Below the pieces are notes generated by a model. The model ran no database searches. It was not told the origin of the DNA and saw only the letters and a program-made list of their open reading frames with translations. Positions 44,595 to 54,005 of a DNA stretch of 64,000 nucleotides are shown piece after piece. Position 1 is the first letter of the stretch. Each line of letters opens with the position of its first letter. A program made the position numbers and the translations under genes. The stretch lies in NCBI GenBank assembly GCA_002104905.1, contig MCFE01000009.1, positions 1 to 64,000 on the forward strand. Direction: 5' to 3'. The stretch is from Basidiobolus meristosporus CBS 931.73. Its lineage: Eukaryota; Basidiobolomycota; Basidiobolomycetes; Basidiobolales; Basidiobolaceae.

Positions 44595-45196
44595 TCAGAC
44601 TTCTGTATGTTCTCTCAGTGGCAATTTGATGTTCTTAGTATTGGTGGTTGGGTAATAATGATGTGTATGAGTTATGAAGTAAGTCCCCTGGATCTCACAC
44701 ATTTGGCAGCAATACCATCCATTGCATCCAGTAAAACCAGCTATTTTGTGGATGGTGGGGGCATCTCCAATGCAGATAATAGTATGCACTTTGACATGAT
44801 GGCCATTTACTGTTATCCCACTGGAAAGCATACAAAATTCATCCAGCAATGAATACAGGTAGCTATCCAGGTTGGACAGTGATTCAGGCCCAGATACTGG
44901 TGAGACTACCATTGGATTTCTGCTTTGATATTGTAAGATAGGCAGTAGATTCAGGTTGATGAGAATCTGTGGCCAGCAGGATTTGCTGGAAGAGTACTTG
45001 TTGAATGAGAATCCATCAAGTGCCAAGGTAAAGGCATGGTCATACATACCTTCAAAGTGGCCATTGCTTCTAAGCTGCTTGTAATGTTTGCCACTAAATA
45101 CATCAGATATGTTTACACTTTATTGATACTGAATGTGGTATTTATAGCTTCACAATACTTGTTGGACTGCATGAGCTTCTTTAGATGGGATATTAC

Positions 45197-45546
45197 TGTT
45201 GTAAGAGTCTTGGAGATATTGGAAGTGATTTGGAGAACAAGTAGATTATGTGGTTTTCACTTAATGATTTATTGAATGTAAAAGTAGTATTTATACTTTT
45301 ACATGGTCTTGGCATTACAAACACGTAGAATAGGTTAAGGAAGGTCCAAAGAACATGTGTGCAAAGTTTGGGGCTGTTTGGACAACTTTGAGAATTTTCA
45401 TGTTCTGGGTACCTGGTATTTTGGTGAAAATATTCTAAGTAAATCCCGACAAGGAATTTGGTCAGTATTCTCTAGGATTTGAAGGTGATGATCTAAGTGA
45501 CTAAGTTAGGTGAATATTTAGGTGGAAAATACGAATTTTTACAACA
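45197..45546 (-). repeat. 3' LTR of copia element 1
   Basis: 350-bp LTR at the left edge, the 3' LTR in the element's reading direction. Its ends carry an 8-bp inverted repeat (TGTTGTAA/TTACAACA). A TATA-like stretch (ATTTATACTTTTAC) lies in its first third. Confidence 0.95.
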
Positions 45547-45557
45547 CTCCCACTCAG
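45547..45557 (-). other. Polypurine tract of copia element 1
   Basis: On the minus strand a purine-rich tract (GAGTGGGAG) directly precedes the 3' LTR, between the Gag-Pol stop codon and the LTR start. This is where plus-strand DNA synthesis should be primed. The same tract is present in copia element 2 at about 55283-55293. Confidence 0.7.
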
Positions 45558-48500
45558 CTAAATGTTCATACTGACTAGTCCTAATTTTGACCTAAAATAT
45601 TCAAACTTGTCTCTAGCTAATGGTTTGGTAAATATGTCTGCAATCATTTCATCTGTAGGACAGTAAACTAAGCTAACTAAGTTATTCTCTATAGCTTCAC
45701 GTATGAAATGATGTCTAATATCTATGTGCTTGGTTCTAGCATGAAAAGTTGGATTTCTACCTAATTGTATACATCCTTGATTATCTTGAAATAAAGTAAT
45801 AGGCGTTTTTTGACATAGGCCTAAATCTGTAAAGAGCTTTCTTAACCACATTGCTTCTTTTGTAGCTTCACAGGCTGCCATATACTCTGCCTCTGTAGTA
45901 GAAAGTGCTACGGTTGGTTGTTTTCTTGAATTCCATGAAATGGCTCCTTTACAGTAAAGAAAGGTGTATCCTGTGGTGGATCTTCTGTCTTCTAAATTTC
46001 GTCCCCAATCAGCATCAGAGTATCCCACAAGATCCTGTTCTGAATCCTTATAAGTGTATCTTAAGCAGATATCAGCAGTTCCTTTTAGGTATCTAAAAAT
46101 CCGCTTAACTGCTGCAATATGATCAGATCCATAATTCTGATTATGTTGGCTGACAACTCCCACTGAATATGAGATATCTGGACGTGTTCCAAGCATGATA
46201 TACATCAGACTGCCGACCATAGATTGATAAGGAAAGTCAGGGCTTTCAGATGGCACCAAGCTCTCTTGATTTGGTTGAGTTTTGACCAAGTTAAGGTTTG
46301 TCTCCATTGGGGTAGCTGCCGGTTTACAGTCTTCCATTTTGTACTTCTTTAGTATATCTTGAATATACTTGGATTGACTTAGGGTAATAGTCTGGGTACT
46401 TCTGTCTATGGAGAACTTAATCCCTAAGTAGTAACTAAGTTCTCCTAGATCGGACATCTTGAACTCCTTAGATAGGCTGGATTTAGTCTCTTCCAATGTT
46501 TCTAGGTTATTGGCGGCTATAATAAGATCATCCACATATAGAGCTAATAGAACTGGATTTGCTCTATCTGGCTTATAGTATATACTATAGTCAGCATTAC
46601 TCCTTTTGAAACTCAAAGATTCCAAATAAGAATCTATCTTGCAATTCCAGGCTCTTGGTGATTGTTTGAGACCATATAGTGACTTTTTAAGCTTGCAGAC
46701 CAAATGGGGGTTATCTTGGTCAGCAAACCCATCAGGCTGGTCCATATACACGTCCTCATCAAGTTCTCCATTCAAAAATGCAGTTTTTACATCCATTTGA
46801 TGAATAAAAAACTTATATTTGGCTGCAATAGCCAATATTAATCTGATGGAATCAAACTTGGCTACCGGTGCAAAGGTCTCAGTATAGTCAAGTCCTTTTG
46901 TTTGAGAGTATCCTTTGGCTACAAGTCTTGCTTTGTATCTTTCAATTGTACCATCAGCCTTGTATTTTGTCTTGAAGACCCATCTGCATCCAATTGATTT
47001 TTGGTTGATTGGTAATTTGACTAAGTCCCAAGTTTGATTTTCCATCAGTGCCTGATATTCCTCAGTCATTGCAGATCTCCAAAACTTTGTCTGAGGGCTA
47101 TTTAGGGCCTCTTTTACAGTCTGGGGCTCATCAACATGGACTGAATAGGCATAGGCTAAGTTTGTACCCTCATTGATATAGTAATTTGGGCTATTTCTTG
47201 TCCGATTGGATCTCCAGGCATTTGATACTGGAATGATCACTTCTGGGATATTCCTGGGCACTAATTCTGGCTGAACCACGTTTGTAGAGTCCTCTGGAGT
47301 GAAAAAATTTTCATTGTTTTGCTCTGATTCAATCCTGACAATTGGTGGACTTGAGATCAAATTTTCGTCATCATCTGATGTCATTTTTTGTGAAAATTTT
47401 GAATTTTCATCAAACAACACATCCCTGGACTTGATCAGCTTCTTTGCTTCGGTATTGTAGAGTCTGTATGCCTTACTCTCATTGCAGTAGCCCAAAAATA
47501 TGCATTTTACACTTTTTGGCTCAAATTTTGACTGATTTCCGGCCAGTTTTTTGGCATATGCTGTACACCCAAATATTCTTAGATGTTCTGCACTTGGTCT
47601 GTATCCATACCATGCTTCAAGTGGGGTAGATTCACAAAGTATTCTGTTATAACTCCTATTTTTAAGATATACAGCAGTGGCAACTGATTCCGCCCAAAAA
47701 TCATAGGATAATTTTCGATCATGGATCATAGATCTTGCCATATCAATTATTGATCTGTTAGCTTGTTCTGCTACTCCATTTTGCTGTGGGGAGTATGGTA
47801 CAGTAGTCTCTTGCTTTATCCCATGAATTTTGCAGAAGTGGATGAAGAGTTTTCAGGTATATTCTCCACCATTGTCAGAGCGTATTTTCTTGATTTTTTC
47901 ACCAGTTTCTCTCTCCACCATGGCTTTAAACTCCCTGAGCTTAGACAGAGCTTCTTCCTTTCTCTCCATGAAGTAGACCCATGTGTATCTTGTATAATCA
48001 TCAATAAAAGTGATTAAATACTTCATCCCGCCTAAGGATAAATTTTGCATAGGTCCACACAGATCTGAGTGAATTAGATCTAATTTTTTCTTAGTTTTGA
48101 TTAACCCAGAGCTCTTGAACGGTTGTCTGGCTTGTTTCCCATATATGCAGGCTTCACAGTGCTCCAAAATAGCTGGGGGATCAATTTTCACTCCAGAAAT
48201 TAGCTGATCTTTGATCATTTTACGCAAATAATCAAAATTGATGTGTCCAAATCTCCTGTGCCAAAGCATTGGTGTTTCTTCATTTAAGTTACTTATATTG
48301 GCTTCCAGATATGATGGAATATAAGTCAACTTGTATAGGTTCTGATCTCTGATGCCCGAAGCAATATGAGCACCATTTTGATCAGTGATCCTGCATCCAG
48401 AATTGTCAAAACTGAAACTGAGTCCTTCTGCTGTGGCCTTGCTTACAGAGAGTAGGTTCTTGGCTATTTCTGGTACATAGAGTACTTCCTTAAAGGTCAG

Positions 48501-49529
48501 TGTATGGCTTCCTTCACTGCTTCTAAGGTTTACTTGGATAGTTCCTTCTCCCACTGCATCAAGTGTTCTATTGTCACCCATGAAAACCTTCTTAATTGGA
48601 ATTTCTTGATATTGGGTAAAAAGTTCTTTTTGGTGTGTAAAGTGTTGAGAAGCTCCAGAGTCAATATACCACGTCTGAGAATCCTTGATTGTGGTCATAT
48701 TTAGTGCAGATATGAATAGTCTATCTTCAGTTGTTGCAGCATTTCCATATTCAGGCTTCTTTTGCTGATAATCTCTCTTTTTGAAACACCGGTCTGATGT
48801 GTGTCCTTTCCTTTTGCAGTAGTTGCAAAATAGGTTGCTGTTGCCTTTGTAGGGTCTTGGGTACCTCCTTTGTTGGTTATCATTGCTTATTAAAGCATTT
48901 TCTTCTTCCTTCTTATTGGCGCTTGATTTTCTTAATTCTTCATCCAGGAGCCTTCCATATACGTAATTTAAGGTCAAATCTTCAGTTCTGGACTCTAGGG
49001 CTGATACAAGGCCCTGAAACTCGTCTGTCAGGCTATTCAGGATGGTAACTATCACATCCTCATCAGTAGTTGGTACGCCCACAGATTCCATCTCATCTAC
49101 CAGCAGGGTAATTCTGTTAATTAGATTTTTCATTTCTTCTCCTGGCAGCATCTTTGTAGTAAAGAATTTTCGTCTCAGATACATTTTCTTGGCAGCTGAA
49201 CATGACTGGTAGGTGTCTTCTAATGCCTTCCAGGCATTCTTTGCCGTTTTTGCTCTTGAGCATTGAATTAGCAATTTGTCCTTGACATTAAGGCAAATGC
49301 AATTAAAGGCACTTTGTTCTTTCTTCTGGTACTTTAAGGCTTCCTCTCCCACGTTTTTAGGAGGGCATTCTTCTCCCATGACAATATCCCAAAGGCCTCT
49401 TTCTTGCAGCAGCATCTTCATCTTCACCTTCCACACTTGGTAGTTAGATCCATCCAACTTTTCAGCAGAGGGAAAAATTCCAGTAATAGCAGTAGTAGAC
49501 ATTGCAGAGAGTGACAGCTCGGGGCTCAT
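45558..49529 (-). pseudogene. copia Gag-Pol, one premature stop
   Basis: A single 1,323-codon frame broken only by one TGA at 47853-47855. In order it shows Gag (LDGSNYQVWKVKMKMLL, MKNLINRITLLVDEMES), a CCHC zinc knuckle (CNYCKRKGHTSDRC), the aspartic protease site (WYIDSGASQHF), integrase zinc finger and core (HRRFGHINFDYL, CEACIYGKQ, LIHSDLCGPM, FIDDYTRYTW, SDNGGEYT), reverse transcriptase (YKARLVAKGYSQTKG, MDVKTAFLNGEL, LALYVDDLI) and RNase H (GYSDADWG, LSTTEAEYMAACEA). Integrase before reverse transcriptase is the copia order. The stop lies in the integrase core between catalytic residues; copy 2 has Ser there. The ATG at 49529 is used as start because it is the first after the LTR; a second is at 49502. 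Confidence 0.93.
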
Positions 49530-49533
49530 AACC
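49514..49533 (-). other. Primer-binding site, initiator tRNA anticodon type
   Basis: Immediately inside the 5' LTR the minus strand reads GGTTATGAGCCCCGAGCTG. This is complementary to the anticodon stem-loop of initiator tRNA-Met (GGGCTCATAACC, anticodon CAT), not to a tRNA 3' end. Use of a half-tRNA primer of this kind is known for Drosophila copia. The ATG in the site is also the first in-frame Gag start codon. Confidence 0.75.
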
Positions 49534-49883
49534 TGTTGTAAGAGTCTTGGAGATATTGGAAGTGATTTGGAGAACAAGTAGATTATGTGGTTTTCACTTA
49601 ATGATTTATTGAATGTAAAAGTAGTATTTATACTTTTACATGGTCTTGGCATTACAAACACGTAGAATAGGTTAAGGAAGGTCCAAAGAACATGTGTGCA
49701 AAGTTTGGGGCTGTTTGGACAACTTTGAGAATTTTCATGTTCTGGGTACCTGGTATTTTGGTGAAAATATTCTAAGTAAATCCCAACAAGGAATTTGGTC
49801 AGTATTCTCTAGGATTTGAAGGTGATGATCTAAGTGACTAAGTTAGGTGAATATTTAGGTGGAAAATACAAATTTTTACAACA
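49534..49883 (-). repeat. 5' LTR of copia element 1
   Basis: 350-bp LTR at the right edge, the 5' LTR in the element's reading direction, nearly identical to its partner. Confidence 0.95.
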
Positions 49884-50068
49884 ATTACTGGAATATATCC
49901 ATAGTGTGAACTAAGTTTTCCCCCAATGGTGGTGGATTCCTGACAAGTGGGACACCTTGCAACAGTTGCAGTTATAGAAGTATCAAGCTGCTGGCAAGAT
50001 ATTGTTGGTACAGTAGTGACTGATGAATGGTCAAATATGACATGTGTGGCAAAACACTGGCTGTGATC

Positions 50069-51268
50069 TGTTGTGTTCTATTATGATTAGTTTGGGGCTT
50101 GTTCTATAATGTGGAGGCTAATCAACAATATACAACAACTTCCAGTATGCTGATACTGAAATAGTTTATTGGGAGTTTGATATACCAATAGAAGATATAA
50201 CTTTCCCTAATATCCACAATCTTAGGCTCAAAATATACTATAGGCAGCGTTTTTTCACTTCTACAGCAGTGTTCTGACCTTCTGTTGACTATTGGGCTTA
50301 TTGACTTTTATTGTAACCTTTCCTTACTAGGTAGTCACTTTTCTTTCTGAAAAAATATTTCCTACTATGGAAATTCTGAACTCCCCCTGAACCTGAAGGG
50401 TGTGGTGTAGAAGTCTCTAAAGGGGTCTTTAGACCTAAAGGGGTGTCTTTAGAGTAAAGGGGCTTCTTGTAGCGGTCTCTAAAGTGAACTTTACACTAAA
50501 GGGGTGCCCAACAGGGCTTCTATAGAGCAAAGGGGCTTCTCAAAGGGGCCTCTAAAGGGGTCTTTAGACTAAAGGGGCTTCTGAGAGGGGACTTTTCCAA
50601 CAGAAAAATGGTAGTTTTCTTGTAGAACTTAGATTGGATTCTTGTGAGCTCTGCAATCTCTTTACTGATCTAATACCAATCAAAGTCAGAGTACTCAACA
50701 GTGCAAGTGATGCAGGGGAAGTCTTATAACCTTTAAACTTGTAATTGTAGTGTGGAGATTCTGGAAAGAGAGGCTCTCCTTTATTTTTCAGCTGGGGAAT
50801 TCATATATATGAAAATTCTGAAGGATCAAAGCTTTTGGGCAATTGCGCAAACAATACATGGGATACAAAGCTAAAATTTTGCCATGGCACAGAACAGACT
50901 TAAGCACAGCATCTGTGTAAATATCATGTGATATGATTGGCTGGCTCAAAAGTTGCACGCAATCAAAGTCCTCATAGTAATCCTTGCAATAGAGGTCCAG
51001 TACATATAATAATTGGACTCTTTGGTCATAACTCCTTAAGTACTGCTTCAGATGAGCTGTAACTTGAAGCATGTGTTGGCTACTGTGTGTTTGCTATGAC
51101 ATAATATTCTTGGGTGGATTGCTTGTCAGGGTCTGGAGCATTTGTCCTTCAAAGTTGTAAATTCTTGATCTTTCACCTGTGTGTTACAATAGCAAAAAGC
51201 AAAATAAAGAAATTAGTGCAATATTGGTTTTGAGATATTGTAATAATGGAATACTCTCCATTAACACA
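50069..51268. mobile_element. Unidentified 1.2-kb TG...CA insertion
   Basis: This 1,200-bp stretch interrupts the transposase gene of copy B. Copy C reads straight through (TACAAGGATCATGGCC), while copy B has TACAAGGATC, the insert, then GATCACAGCC on the minus strand, giving a GATC 4-bp target duplication (50065-50068 and 51269-51272). The insert begins TGTTGTGTTC and ends TTAACACA on the plus strand, so it has TG...CA ends with a short inverted repeat, like an LTR. It is unrelated to the copia LTRs. It carries an AAAGGGG array (separate entry) and a 94-codon minus-strand open frame at 50788-51072 without recognisable motif. It is best explained as a long solo LTR of another retrotransposon or a non-autonomous element. 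Confidence 0.65.
50415..50595. repeat. AAAGGGG motif array
   Basis: Eight copies of AAAGGGG occur in about 180 bases, all on the plus strand. The longest version, CTCTAAAGGGGTCTTTAGAC, appears twice (about 50415 and 50550). Between the motifs are CTTTAGA and CTTCT spacers that can pair with TCTAAAG to form short hairpins. Unit spacing varies (about 11-50 bp), so this is a degenerate motif cluster rather than a strict tandem repeat. Confidence 0.75.
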
Positions 51269-51283
51269 GATCCTTGTATTATT

Positions 51284-51707
51284 TGTTGTAAGAGTCTTGG
51301 AGATATTGGAAGTGATTGGGAGAACAAGTAGATTATGTGGTTTTCACTTAATGATTTATTGAATGTAAAAGTAGTATTTATACTTTTACCTGGTCTTGGC
51401 ATTACAAACACGTAGAATAGGTTAAGGAAGGTCCCAAGAACATGTGTGCAAAGTTTGGGGCTGTTTGGACAACTTTGAGAATTTTCATGTTCTGGGTACC
51501 TGGCATCCCAAGAACATGTGTGCAAAGTTTGGGGCTGTTTGGACAACTTTGAGAATTTTCATGTTCTGGGTACCTGGCATTTTGGTGAAAAATATTCTAA
51601 GTAAATCCCAACAAGGAATTTGGTCAGTATTCTGTAGGATTTGAAGGTGATGATCTAAGTGACTAAGTTAGGTGAATATTTAGGTGGAAATACAAATTTT
51701 TACAACA
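51284..51707 (-). repeat. Solo copia LTR with 74-bp internal duplication
   Basis: A 424-bp solo LTR (TGTTGTAAGAG to TTTACAACA) flanked by a perfect TTATT duplication (51279-51283 and 51708-51712). Its length equals the standard 350 bp plus an exact 74-bp tandem duplication, units 51432-51505 and 51506-51579, each from TCCCAAGAACATG to TACCTGGCA. It is inserted just after the zinc-finger-like start of the copy B transposase. Confidence 0.95.
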
Positions 51708-51830
51708 TTATTTCCTATGCTGTCTGTGGGCTTCCTGGCTGAGAGGCTTGCTACAATAGCCACATGGTCTTTTTTCTCTTTGCTGAGAGCATTGACTCAA
51801 AGTGGTCTTGCCCATGGGGCAAACTGTTAG

Positions 51831-52037
51831 ACACTCAAAAATATAGCACTATTGTATTACTTTTCTGTTAATACTTATGTGAATTCAAGACAGTTTTATA
51901 TATGAGACATTGCAACTACATGAATATAAGATTCAATGATGACCTGCCATAGTAAGCATTATAAACAAAGTTGTAGCACCACAGGCACATGTATATGTAA
52001 CACTATTTTGCCTTTAGTTTGACTCACTTCCATATAT
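51831..52037. promoter_or_regulatory. Divergent promoter of CACTA copy B
   Basis: About 207 bp lie between the start regions of the minus-strand transposase and the plus-strand accessory gene. The stretch is similar to 61061-61282 in copy C read in the opposite direction (shared CATATATATG at the accessory start, TTATAA-CAAAGTTGTAGCACCAC), so the divergent layout is a property of the element. Confidence 0.7.
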
Positions 52038-53635
52038 ATGCCGCCAAAGAATAAAGCAAAGTTGCCTGGTTCCCAACCAAACCCCAATGCTGACAGCAGC
52101 AGAAGTGTAATTGAACAACAGCTTGCTTTGACATTCAGTGCAACAAGTGGGACTACAACCAAAAAGGCCCTGTGGACAATGTACCCACTAAATGTAATAA
52201 TGTGGACTCCTCAGGCTCTTGGTCAAGAAGGCAATTGGGAATATCTGTGGAGCTGCAAGCTGAGCAGAATGCTGAGGCAGATGAGAATCTAGCAAAAGCA
52301 GTACCTTGAACTGAAGACTAGCAAGTGGCCATCACAATATCACCACCACCTCTATTGGCAAGTATGTTACCAGCTGATACCAAAGCATTAGTGAGGCAAT
52401 TAGGTGTAGTGGCTGATAGGATAGACACAATGGCACAGAGAAATTAGTGCTCCTCCCCCCCCTCAGCATTGTGTTGAGGTGGCAGGGAAGCAAAGCTGAT
52501 TTTGCCCCCACAGACATGAGGCATCCCAGGAAAACCTCAAGCACCCCCAGTCATTAGGAAATAGACCAGAAACAGGATGAGCAAACAAAGGGTGTGGGTA
52601 ATGAACATCCCAGGCAGAGAGAGCAGTATCTTTGCTGAAAAAAAGGAACTTAAGTAGCTTGATGTCACATTCAAGATTTGAGCCATTTCTTAATGTAACA
52701 GCAGAGGAACACTGTACAGTCTTTGAAGCACAACAACAGTGCCTAAAGATAAAGCCCACAGAAAAACCTATCACAGAATAGGAGAGAGAAGATGCAGTGT
52801 TTGTAACTAGGCCTAAAAATCAAAAAACATTGCAGATCTGTGAAGCTGATGAGTGCAATGATGAAGAGTGCGCTAATATTCAAGACACTGTTAGATGTCT
52901 AACACACCAACATCTCAAGGCTGGCATGCCATGGGACTATCAGGAACCCAATGCAAAGCAGAATGCACTTGACTTGCTCCATGAGCATTATCCTTGTTTC
53001 AAACAAGCAAACAGATTTTGGGCCAGCATTAGTATGATAAGAAAGTCTCTCAAGAATAGCAGAAACTAACAAAGGCAGAAGAACAAGGGTGCAATGACTA
53101 AAAATCAGTGGCTTCCTCAAGAGCCTGTTACATGCAAGGCCAAAAGATGCAATCAAGCATCACAGAGACATCAGGTAGCTAGAAGAGTGCCAATAAGGGT
53201 AAAACAGGCAGACACAGATGCACCAAAATGGCATTTACCAAGGAAAAAATGTAGTTCTACTCAAGAAGTACTCTGCCAAAGTAGCAGTGAAGAGCCTGGC
53301 AGTGATTCAAACAAGCAGCTACCTCAGGAGCCCATCACAGCAGGGGCTGAGTGCTTGATACAAGCAGAAAAGAAGCATCAAGTTGCCTGCAGAGTGTCAG
53401 CAAGAGACAAGCAGGCCAAAACTGATGCATCAGAGCAGCATTTATCAAGGCTACAGCATGGTTCAATTCACAAAGCCCTCTGACAGAGTAGCAGTGAAAG
53501 ACCTGGTAGTGATAAAGGAAACAGTAAAGGGAAAAAAGTCTACACAAGCCAGAGACAGGGAAATCTGAGAAAAGAGCTGCAGTTCTTTCCAACAGATGCT
53601 GTAAGCCAGGAACAGACTGAATCCCATCATATTCT
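52038..53635 (+). pseudogene. Accessory gene of CACTA element, copy B
   Basis: Starts MPPKNKAKLPGSQPNP, matching copy C. Blocks follow in shifting frames: a region around 52330-52440 matching copy C's ALMKQLGAEADRIDAMAQ, KNQKTLQICEADECNDEE (about 52815), LKAGMPWDYQEPNAKQNAL and HYPCFKQANRFWASISMIRKS (52910-53060), then two tandem units of about 207 bp starting near 53107 and 53314 (QWLPQEPVTCKAK, KQLPQEPITAGAE). It breaks off at about 53635 where sequence of the same gene resumes in opposite orientation. The C-terminal domain seen in copies A and C is missing. No known domain recognised; N-terminus and repeats are rich in Lys, Gln and Ser. Confidence 0.75.
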
Positions 53636-53700
53636 TGTTGGTAACTCTTCTTGGCTATGATGGGACTCAGTCTGTTGTGGGCTGATGGCAATAATTGGTG
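53590..53700. repeat. Inverted-repeat junction
   Basis: Arms GAACAGACTGAATCCCATCA (about 53611-53635) and TGATGGGACTCAGTCTGTT (about 53657-53676) are inverted copies with a loop of about 24 bp (TTCTTGTTGGTAACTCTTCTTGG). Outside the arms, plus-strand repeat units of copy B face minus-strand units of the same gene, so the palindrome continues in diverged form for several hundred bases on each side. Confidence 0.75.
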
Positions 53701-54005
53701 AGAACTGCAGCTTTTTTCTCCTACTTATCTGTGTCTGGCCTTGGTACACCTTTTTCTCTTTACCTTTACCTTTATCACTGCTAATTCTCTCACTACTATG
53801 TTGACTGAGTGCTTCTTGTATTGTGCTCTGTTTGCTCAAAGAAGAATGCTCCACTGTTGCATCCATTCCTGCCTGCTTGTCTCTTGCCAGTATTCTCCTG
53901 GCATCTTGGTGTTTCTTGACCACTTGGTTGGAACTATTGGCCCGGCTTGTAATGGGCTGCTGAGAAAGCTGCAGGATTTAGCACTGTCAAGCATGCCCTA
54001 TGAAA
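53627..54005 (-). pseudogene. Inverted fragment of accessory gene repeats
   Basis: Minus-strand piece reading KKHQDARRILARDKQAGMDA, STIQEALSQHSSERISSDKG and QTQISRRKKLQFSPIIAIS before it runs into the inverted junction. It equals the last repeat unit and the segment after it in copies A and C. It has no start and no C-terminal domain of its own. Confidence 0.7.

Larger units (their letters stand above)
45197..49883 (-). mobile_element. Near-intact Ty1/copia element 1
   Basis: A 4,687-bp element with LTRs 45197-45546 and 49534-49883, each 350 bp, beginning TGTTGTAAGAG and ending TTTTTACAACA. The flanking pentamer ATTAC (45192-45196 and 49884-49888) is a perfect 5-bp target duplication. The two LTRs differ at about two positions (cccgacaagg/cccaacaagg and tacgaattt/tacaaattt), which points to a recent insertion. 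Inside is one Gag-Pol frame of copia order. It sits in the transposase gene of CACTA copy B; the host sequence rejoins cleanly across one duplication copy. The primer-binding site and polypurine tract are listed separately. Confidence 0.95.
44595..51830 (-). pseudogene. Tnp2-family transposase, CACTA element copy B
   Basis: A split transposase gene. Its first exon-like block (51830 down to 51713) encodes RPCGYCSKPLSQEAHRQHR, a zinc-finger-like start. After insertions it continues at about 50068-49990 and then at 49990-49884 (CPTCQES), is split by copia 1, and resumes at 45196 down to 44595 with LDGFSFNKYSSSKSCWPQIL, GPESLSNLDSYLYSLLDEF and AGFTGCNGWYCCQMCEIQG. These last motifs are hallmarks of the Tnp2 transposase family (PF02992) of CACTA-type DNA transposons. 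Compared with copy C, about 550 bp are deleted after the N-terminal part and about 1.3 kb after LREHTEV, which removes the C-terminal domain. Three separate insertions sit inside it: copia 1, a 1.2-kb element and a solo LTR. It cannot be functional. Confidence 0.85.

Noticed and set aside
47853-47855. TGA in copia Gag-Pol considered as a programmed recoding or readthrough site.
   Set aside because: It lies within the integrase core, not at the Gag/Pol boundary, and the related element has Ser there; a plain nonsense mutation is simpler.
50415-50595. AAAGGGG cluster considered as a CRISPR-like array.
   Set aside because: Motifs are only 7-20 bp, spacing is irregular, spacers are related to the repeats, and the genome is eukaryotic.
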